64,000 bases of DNA. It comes from Omphiscola glabra. Taxonomy: Eukaryota > Mollusca > Gastropoda > Lymnaeidae. Location: contig OZ024802.1 of the NCBI GenBank assembly GCA_964017045.1, positions 33,091,802-33,155,801 on the forward strand. The letters run 5' to 3'. Both the position numbers and the translations under genes were made by a program. Each line of letters begins with the position of its first letter. Position 1 is the stretch's first letter. The notes under the pieces are model-generated. The model was not told where the DNA came from. It was given only the letters and a program-made list of their open reading frames with translations, and ran no database searches. This document shows, piece by piece, positions 15,201 through 25,800 of the stretch.

Positions 15201-18200
15201 TCAGTCAAGCCACCAAATCAGTCAAGCCACACAATCAAGCCACCCAATCAACCAAGCCACTCAATTTAATCAAGCCACCCCAACTTAAATAATATGGTCA
15301 CCTCCCTTAATTTTGTTATATATAATAAAAGTAGCTATTTTGGGACCATTAATAAAGATTTAACTTGCCATTCAACCCTACATTAAACCCACCATTCAAC
15401 CCTACATTAAACCCACCATTCAACCCTACATTAAACCCACCATTTAACTCTACTTTAAACCCACCATTTAATCCTACTTTAAACACACCATTCAACCCTA
15501 CTTTAAACACAACATTCAACCCTACTTTAAACACACCATTCAACACTACTTTAAACCTACCATTCAACCCTTCATTAAACCAACCATTCAAACCTTCATT
15601 AAACCCACCATTCAACCCTTCATTAAACCCACCATTCAAACCTTCATTAAACCTACCATTCAAACCTTCATTAAACCCACCATTCAACCCTTCATTAAAC
15701 CCACCATTAAACCCTTCATTAAACCCACCATTCAAACCTTCATTAAACCCACCATTCAACCCTTCATTAAACCCACCATTCAACCCTTCATTAAACCCAC
15801 CATTCAACCCTTCATTAAACCCACCATTCAACCCTACATTAAACCCACCATTCAACCCTATGTTAAACCCACCATTCAACCCTACATTAAACCCACCATT
15901 CAAACCTTCATTAAACCCACCATTCAACCCTACTTTAAACCCACCATTCAACCCTACATTAAACCCACCATTCAACCCTACATTAAACCCACCATTCAAC
16001 CCTACATTAAACCCACCATTCAACCCTATGTTAAACCCACCATTCAACCCTACATTAAACCCACCATTCAACCCTACATTAAACCCACCATTCAACCCTA
16101 CATTAAACCCACCATTCAACCCTACATTAAACCCACCATTCAACCCTATGTTAAACCCACCATTCAACCCTACATTAAACCCACCATTCAACCCTATGTT
16201 AAACCCACCATTCAACCCTTCATTAAACCCACCATTCAACCCTTCATTAAACCCACCATTCAACCCTATGTTAAACCCACCATTCCCCCTTAATCCATGG
16301 TACATAGTCTAGGCATAAAGTTGAATTTCCTATATTCTTTCTGCCTAATCCTCTTGATCAGTGCACATTTATGTTCCAATTTTTGTGTTTTAGAATAATA
16401 CTAAAAATAACAGGGCAGACACTTTGTAAGTTTCTCTGAATTGAGTTTAACACTAAATGAACTTGTTGATGGCAGGTGGATGTGGAACTGGCCAAGCAGC
16501 AGGCCAACAAACCAGAGGAGGAAGACAGGGACATGAGGAAGAAACTCTGGCTCAGGATAGGTGAGATGGATAGTTAATCAGATACTAGGATAGGTGAGAT
16601 GGATAGTTATTAATCAGACACTAGGATAGGTGAGATGGGTAGTTAATAAGAGACTAGGATAAGTGAAATAGATAGTTATATTAGGATTGGTAAAATGGAT
16701 TGGTAGTTTATCCAATACCAGGATTAGAAAACTGAATAATTATTTCATCCGATCCCATGACAGGTAAGCTTGCTCTAGGATAGGTAATGCTAGATATTCT
16801 AGGACAGGTAATGCTAGATATTCTGGGTTAAGCAGATGGTTTGGAGATTAAGCGGATCCCATGAAATGTAAAAATGTAAATGTAGTTGGACAAGCAACTG
16901 TATTGTGCTGTCCTTGTCTGCCACTAAGTGAGCCTTTCAGCCTCTCTCAGGAATAACAATAATATCAGTGCTATAAAGCAAATTGTTGTACTGTTACATA
17001 AAGCAACCTGTGTTGTACTGTCACAGCCCGTCACGTTGTGGAGGAGGAGAAGGACATCAAACGAGCCATGGAGTTCCTTCATGACTGTGACCACCTCAAG
17101 ATTGAGGATATTCTCCCTTTCTTCCCAGACTTTGTCACAATTGACCATTTCAAGGTAAACATGTCAGGCCAAAGGTGCAGGTTACCTGACACAGTTGACT
17201 ACTTCAAGGTTAACATGTCCAGAGAACTGTAATATGTCAGGCCAAAGGTGCAGGTTACGTTGACCGCCATATAAGTAACTCTCTAGTTAAATAACTCTAA
17301 CTCTCTAAATAAATTGATGGGTCATTAAGGTGTTCAATAAATATAATACAAAAAATTGGGGGTCAGACTTTAATGGATCAGTCTTTAACGGGTCAGATTT
17401 TAATGGGTAAGAACACAGTGGGTCAGTTTTCATTGCACATGTGCACATAAAATGAGTTCTAAAGCCTATTAATATGTATATTATGCTTACATTCTTCATT
17501 TGGGTCTCTTATATATGGATCTTAGCTTTCATTTGGGTCTCTTATATAAGTTACTAGGATAGGTGAGATTGATATTTAATAAGATACTAGGATAAGTGAG
17601 ATGGATAGTTAATAAGATACTAGATAGGTGAGATGGATAGTTAATAAGATACTAGGATAGGTTGTATTCTCGTAGTGGTTTAATTTCTTGGTGTGCCGCT
17701 GGTAGACTTTCCACGTTTAAAAACCGTAGAGCAATGTCGAGAGGACTTCTGCGCTATAGACCTTAATCTTTGTTTACCGTCTGATACCTCTCCTGTCCCA
17801 AACAGGGCTGCAGAGTCTGTCAAATATTGCACTAGCTTTTGCGAGTCTGGCATTCATTTTGTCATCCATGACGACATGTATAATGTAAAATTATTAAAGC
17901 TTAACATATATTGTTATATTGACACAGATTGTTCATGTATAATAAATTTATATAAGGATCCAAGCGTTCATTAGAGTCTCTTATATAAGGATCCAAGCTC
18001 CTTGAAAATAATGCTTATGTCATATTGCATCTATCACTCCACCCATTAACAGGTATACTTAATTACCTAGTGAGTCAGCCATGGTTTACTTAATTACCTA
18101 GTGAGTCAGCCATGGTTTACTTTATTACCTAGTGAGTTAGCCATGGTTTACTTTATTACCTAGTGAGTCAGCCATGGTTTAATTTATTACCTAGTGAGTT

Positions 18201-21200
18201 AGCCATGGTTTAATTTATTACCTAGTGAGTTAGCCATGGTTTACTCTATTACCTAGTGAGTCAGCCATGGTTTAATTTATTACCTAGTGAGTTAGCCATG
18301 GTTTAATTTATTACCTAGTGAGTTAGCCATGGTTTAATTTATTACCTAGTGAGTTAGCCATGGTTTAATTTATTACCTAGTGAGTTAGCCATGGTTTAAT
18401 TTTTACCTAGTGAGTTAGCCATGGTTTAATTTATTACCTAGTGAGTTAGTCATGGTTTACATTATTACCTAGTGAGTTAGCCATGGTTTACTTTATTACC
18501 TAGTGAGTTAGCCATGGTTTACTTTATTACCTAGTGAGTTAGCCATGGTTTACTTTATTACCTAGTGAGTTAGCCATGGTTTACTTTATTACCTAGTGAG
18601 TCAGCCATGGTTTACTTTATTACCTAGTGAGTTAGCCATGGTTTAATTTATTACCTAGTGAGTCAGCCATGGTTTAATTTATTACCTAGTGAGTTAACCA
18701 TGGTTTAATTTATTACCTAGTGAGTTAGCCGTGGTTTAATTTATTACCAAGTGAGTTAGCCATGGTTTAATTTATTACCTAGTGAGTTAGCCATGGTTTA
18801 ATGTATTACCTAGTGAGTTAGTCATGGTTTACATTATTACCTAGTGAGTTAGCCATGGTTTAATTTATTACCTAGTGAGTTAGTCATGGTTTAATTTATT
18901 ACCTAGTGAGTTAGCCATGGTTTAATTTATTACCTAATGAGTTAGCCATGGTTTAATTTATTACCTAGTGAGTTAGCCATGGTTTACTCTATTACCTAGT
19001 GAGTCAGCCATGGTTTACTTTATTACCTAGTGAGTTAGCCATGGTTTAATTACCTAGTGAGTTAGTCATTGTTTACTTTATTACCTAGTGAGTTAGCCAT
19101 GGTTTAATTACCTAGTGAGTCAGCCATGGTTTACTTTATTACCTAGTGAGTTAGCCATGGTTTAATTACCTAGTGAGTTAGTCATGGTTTAATTACCTAG
19201 TGAGTTAGCCATGGTTTACTTTATTACCTAGTGCGTTAGCCATGGTTTAATTACCTAGTGAGTTAGTCATGGTTTAATTACCTAGTGAGTTAGTCATGGT
19301 TTACTTTATTACCTAGTGAGTTAGCCATGGTTTAATTACCTAGTGAGTTAGCCATGGTTTAATTACCTAGTGAGTCAGCCATGGTTTACTTTATTACCTA
19401 GTGAGTCAGCCATGGTTTACTTTATTACCTAGTGAGTTAGTCATGGTTTAATTACCTAGTGAGTTAGCCATGGTTTAATTACCTAGTGAGTTAGCCATGG
19501 TTTAATTACCTAGTGAGTCAGCCATGGTTTACTTTATTACCTAGTGAGTTAGCCATGGTTTAATTACCTAGTGAGTCAGCCATGGTTTACTTTATTACCT
19601 AGTGAGTTAGCCATGGTTTAATTACCTAGTGAGTTAGTCATGGTTTACTTTATTACCTAGTGAGTTAGTCATGGTTTAATTACCTATTGAGTTAGTCATG
19701 GTATACTTTATTTTCGTTAAGTATTTTTGTTTAATACTATAATTGTGTCCTTCACTATGATGATTTCACTGTAAAGTAGATTGTATTACAAGTTTATTTG
19801 GTTGTTATCACTTCAACTGTTGTTGTTATGTTGTTGACATAGGATGCCATCATTTCCTCACTACAAGAATACAACCATCACATTGACAGCCTCAAGAAGG
19901 AGATGGAGGAGGCAACGCAAAGTGCTGAGGAGATCAGGAAGGAGATACAGAGTTTTAGAAATAAGTAAGGCGGGAGGATGGGGTGTTTTGCTGGTGGAGG
20001 GAGTTTTACTTCAGGATGATAGGGGTGTTAGGCTGGTGGAGGGAGTTTTACATCAGGTGCTAGGTTGGTGGAGGGAGTTTTACATTAGGTGTTTTATCTG
20101 GTGGAGGGAGTTTTACATCAGGTGTTAGGCTGGTTGAGGGAGTTTTACATCAGGATGATAGGGGTGTTAGGCTGGTGGAGGGAGTTTTACATCAGGTGTT
20201 AGGCTGGTGGAGGGAGTTTTACATCAAGTGGTAGGCTGGTGGAGGGAGTTTTACATCAGGTGTTAGGCTGGTGGAGGGAGTTTTACATCAGGATGATCTG
20301 GTGTTAGGCTGGTGGAGGGAGTTTTACATCTGGTGTTAGGCTGGTGGAGGGAGTTTTACATCAGGATGATCTGGTGTTAGGCTGAAACAATTGTGACTAA
20401 AACTGAATGTTTTGAAAGAATGGATTGGTTTTGGTTTTATGTTGTGTAATGTTGAATCACCATTTGTAGAGACTATTTTAAAGCCTCTTTTCAGTGTGTT
20501 AGTAATTAGTGAAGGGGTCAGCTTTGAGGGTTTTAAATGTCCATGATAAAGGTCAGTGGTCATGGAATTGAAAATGGTTTTCATTTTCTAAGTAGGAATA
20601 CTAGAAAAACCCCACAAAACAATGGCTTTAGGCAATGCGTGAACTTCCCATTCGCTATAGTTACTTATACAAAAAATGCATTTGATGAAACCACTTCATG
20701 ACTTCCAGGAATTTTATTTTGTACACCTATTGACCACAGCGTTACTGCCAACACGTAGATGCCTAGAAAATTATTATTTGTGATGTATGTCATTTTTTCA
20801 GATATGACATTATTTACATATGTATGTTTTGGTTTCAGATATGCGTATGTCAAGGCAGAGGACAAATGCTCTTCCTGTGGATACCCACTCATGACCAGAG
20901 CCTTTTACCTGTTCCCTTGTAGTCACAAGTTTCATATGGATTGTCTAATATCAGAGGTCAGGGATTAAATTTCACATAGTCCATTACATTGCACAATCAT
21001 ATCAAGAGATCAGCTCAGAGGTCAGGGGTCAAATGTTACAGAGATGGGTCCAAGTAGTTAATATATAATCTAATTTGAGTACACCATCACCATATTGAAC
21101 AAAATATCTCTTAAACAAGTCAAAACAACTGATTTGTCTGGCTTTTGTAAAGAAGATATTTGTGTTCTTTTCCAGGTGTTGCCTAGCTTGCCACCATCCA

Positions 21201-22805
21201 CCAGAAGTCAAGTGGAAGGTCTGCAAAGGAAACTTGCTGAAGGGGAGACCACCACTGTACAGAAGTTGGGAGGTATCGGCCATATCAAGGACATGGATGT
21301 CAAGGTCAGTAGCATCTGTTGCGTTTCTGACGTAGGGATCAGAGAGAAAACTGCTCTTTCGTGGTCTCTTTGATTCCATAGTTATAGACCTGTTTACTTT
21401 TATGATTTTGGCGTACAATAAAGATTTTGAGATGTCTTTTATGATTGTATGCCGAAACCTGTCAGAACTACAAATTTACGAGACCAGGCTGAAAATAAAT
21501 ACATTCCATTAGTTTTTTTTCCGATTAAAAAAAATAATTTAAAAAAGTACATTTTTGGTTGTTAGCAGACCCATATATCCTCAAACTCTTAAAATCATAC
21601 AATATCATCACAAAATCGTTCAAATACATTATCTTAATAGTAAAAAAATAAACATACATCATATATAATTTATATAATGTACACACCTCAAAATTGTACA
21701 TTGTACGCCAAAATCATAAGAGTAAACAGGTCTGGTTGTTAGTTTCATTTCGCATTCTACATCCAGCAGTGAATGAATCGAGAAATATGATTGACTGGGG
21801 ACCATCTATAATTTTATTACGTTTACCCTGAGAGGCAAAAGGAGTGTTGTTGATTTAGGATATTTTTTTCTGTATGGGGGCGGGTCTAAATATTTAAATT
21901 TATAAAACACTGACACATTTTTGTACGATAGGGAAAAAATGTGGGGGGGGGGGGGGGGGGTATTAAAAAATTCTACACTATTCATCTGGAAACTCTGAAA
22001 GTCCAAAAACAGCATATTTATATCTGGAATGCTGTAAAATATCACCCTATGTTTATCAGTTATTATCGTCGGGATGTTGCCATGTATTTTCACAAATGAA
22101 TTCTCTATACTGAATATACTCAGATAGTACTCAGTAGTAGAGATGTTACAGTAATATTTAGTCCACCAACTGTTGGGCTACGCCAGTGGTTCTAAAATTT
22201 TAGTTTCCTGGCGCCTATGCCAAATTTAGGTATTCACCAGGCTCTCTGTGGGAAATTCTAACAAGTACACTTTGTAATTAGGAATACATAAACAAAATAA
22301 AATAAAGGGTTGGGTAAAAATAAATATAACACGCATGTAGGTCACTAAGCGCCATCTAGTTACTGCAAACAGTAGTTACTCAAGTGGGTTACTGCACCAT
22401 GACCGAAAGTTGTCACACTGAGTTAAAAGTGGAAATAAAAATTATGCAAATTTTGTAATATTTCGCAACGAACCTGTGAGGAGGCTGCAGCAACCCATAT
22501 AGAAAAATTTTCACCCCCCATTTGGGCAGACGAGTAAAAGTACAATTTATTGCGCCCTTTGTCTTTGAGAAGTAAATGGGATTTTATAGTTTAATTCACT
22601 TGAGGGTCCTTTCTAAAGATAACAGTGTTGGACTGCGATAAAGCTTTAAAATAGATTAATTAGACACGAACAATTTGTGTCAATATAACAATATATGTTA
22701 TGCATTAATAATAATTTGACATTATACATAAGTAGATGTTTCGGCACATGCCTTCATCAGTACAACAACAACAAAACATTTAACTAAGTATAAATTAAAT
22801 TTACA

Positions 22806-22842
<37 letters not shown>

Positions 22843-25800
22843 GTAAATTTATATATATATATATCCTACCTAAAAAAAGAGAAAAAAATTGGAGTGGGTG
22901 CAAAAACCAGACAGAAACAAAGTAAAGAAGAATGGAAAGGAAGTGACTTCCTTTGTAGATTTTAAGAAACGTACAAAACAGATGTGCGTAGTAATCAGAC
23001 TGTAATATGTTAACTGGAAATAGGTATAATATAATGGATATTGATTCTTATTAAAAAAATAATTAACATCTTTTCCTAAAAATAAATGTCAAGTTACTTG
23101 GTAGGTTGTTTTAAAAAGTTGTTTGGAAAGTAATTAGATTTTCACTTTATCCTGTACAATTTGGAAAATCTGGCTTAGGCATTTAGAGTGTGACAACGAC
23201 CTCAGATATCTTTAGATCTGGTAATAATCAGACAATCTCTAACAATCGGGCCATCTCTAACAGTCAGACCATCTCTAACTATCAGACATTCTCTAACAAT
23301 CAGACCATCTCTATCAATCAGACCATCTCTAACAATCAGAAATTCTCTAACTATCAGACAATCTTGAACAATGAGAGCACCTTTTAAAGTGTTTTCTTGT
23401 TGTCCTCAGTCTAAACTTGATGAGTTTGTGGCCTCTGAATGCACCTTGTGTGGAGACTTTATGATCAGGTGAGTTCATTTGTCAATCTTACATGCCTTAA
23501 CTTGGTGACAAGCCAATAGCTGAGTGACCATCCAAATGTTAGGCTTAGTTTAGTGACCAGCAGCCAATCATTGTTTAGTGACCAACAGCCAATCATTAGG
23601 CTCAGTTTAGTGACCACCAGCCAATCATAAGGCTCAGTTTAGTAACCAGCAGCCAATCATTAGGCTCAGTTTAGTAACCACCAGCCAATCATTAGGCTCA
23701 GCTTAGTGACCACAAGCCAATCATAAGGCTCAGTTTAGTGACCAGCAGCCAATCATTAGGCTCAGTTTAGTGACCACAAGCCAATCATTTGGCTCAGTTT
23801 AGTAACCAGCAGCCAATCATTAGGCTCAGATTACTGACCACAAGCCAATCATTTGGCTCAGTTTAGTGACCAGCAGCCAATCATTAGGCTCAGCTTAGTG
23901 ACCACCAGCCGATTGTTAGGCTCATCTTAGTAACCACCATTAGGCCCAGCTTAGGCTCAGGATATTAGTGACGGTGGATTGCCGTGGAAGAGAGTATTTT
24001 ACACTTGATTGTAATTGCTTGTGTGTATGGGGTGGTGTCTTTGATTACCTTTTTAACATTTTGCCTATTGTGATTATTGTATTACCTGCCTGTATAGACA
24101 GTAATGGCTTTTAAAGATATTGTTGACTTTCAAAGAGTTGCTCTAATGTCTTTAAAAGTGGGGCAGCTTTTGAAGATTTAGTTTCACATAAAATAAAATC
24201 AAAGTATTAAGATTTCTCTATTGTTTATTCTCAGAATAAAAACTGTTATTTCCTCCTCATAAAGAGATGTTAGATACTTTGGATTTGTGATCAATAGTTT
24301 TTTTCTCCTTACTGCATTAAACACTTTTTAAAGCAATGATTTTCTATGGGTGAGAAAATAAATCTTTATTTATAATCACAGGGTGGGTGGCCTACTGCCC
24401 TACAGGGTATGTGGCATACTGCCCCACAGGGTGAGTGGCCTACTGCCCCACAGGGTGAGTGGCCTACTGCCCTACATGGTGAGTGGCCTACTGCTCTACA
24501 GGGTGAGGGGCCTACTTCCCTACGGGGTGAGTGCCCTACTGCCCTACAGGGTATGTGGCCTACTGCCCCACAGAATGAGTGGCCTACTGCCCCACAGGGT
24601 GAGTGGCCTACTGCCCTACAGGTTGAGTGGCCTACTGCCCTACAGGGTGAGTGGCCTACTGCCCTACGGGGTGAATGGCCACTGCCCCACAGGGTGAGTT
24701 GCCTACTGCCCTACAGGGTGAGTGGCCTACTGCCCTATGGGGTGAGTGGCCTACTGCCCTACGGGGTGAGTGGCCTACTTCCCTACAAGGTATGTGGCCT
24801 ACTGCCCCACAGGGTGAGTGGCCTACTGCCCCATGAGGTGAGTGGCCTACTGCCCTATGGGGTATGTGGCCTACTGCCCCACAGGCTAAGTGGCCTACTG
24901 CCCCATGAGGTGAGTGGCCTACTGCCCCACAGGGTGAGTGGCCTACTGCCCCACTGGGTGAATGGCCTACTGCCCTACAGGGTGAGTGACCTCACTGTCC
25001 AAAGGATAAATAGCTCACTGTCCTACAGAGTTAAGTTTTTTAAAAGAATGTGTTTCAAATTGAATCCCTACTACACACTCTGCCACCACATTGTTCTTTC
25101 AGCACACACAAAACATAGTCGTAAACTATTTGACCAGCCTAAAGCTGGCCACATTTTTCTTTCAGCACACACAAAAGTTAGTCGTAAACTATTTGACCAG
25201 CCTAAAGCCAGCTACATCTGAGTTTGTTGAAATCAATAATGAACATCTCTAAAACAATAAATCTGAAGCAGGTTGAATCACATTACAATAGAGTGATTTG
25301 TCTGAGGATTATTGATAAAATTTCTGCATGTGTGTCAGCCAATAGTGAGACCAGACTAAGGGATATTTGATGGTCCATGTTAGCTGTGTTTATGACTGAA
25401 CCAGCTTTGAAACATGGAGAGCTAATTTCCAAGGGCAGTAATCCCATCCTTAGATCTGACAGAGAGCATGTGTGGCAGTGGGAAATCAATGGGCGGGGGT
25501 GGGGGGGATTATTTTCTTACACATGAGTGACATCAGATAGTGGATGCTTGACACCACACAAGTCGCAATGTGATTTACACCATCCTTTGTAAAAAAAGTG
25601 TGGTAAATTATATGTAGGAGAGACAGGTTGTTGCCGCGTTAGAGAACACCTCTATAACATAAATAGACAAACCCTTTGTCTAGTTTCCAAACATTTCAAT
25701 AGCACCAACCATGATGACATTTTAGACATCACAGTTACTGGTATACTGTATACAAGTAACACACCGGATAGAATTTATATGGAAAATAAATTAATAACAA

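Noticed and set aside
15349..16312. Open frames of over 310 codons on both strands (NPPFNPTL and GGFNVGLN repeats)
   Set aside because: They are produced by a 24-bp minisatellite with both strands open, within a VPS18 intron. No unique flanking coding sequence.
24409..25221. 270-codon frame of a GEWPTALQ type repeat
   Set aside because: Translation of the 24-bp repeat at 24375-24995 running into intron sequence.
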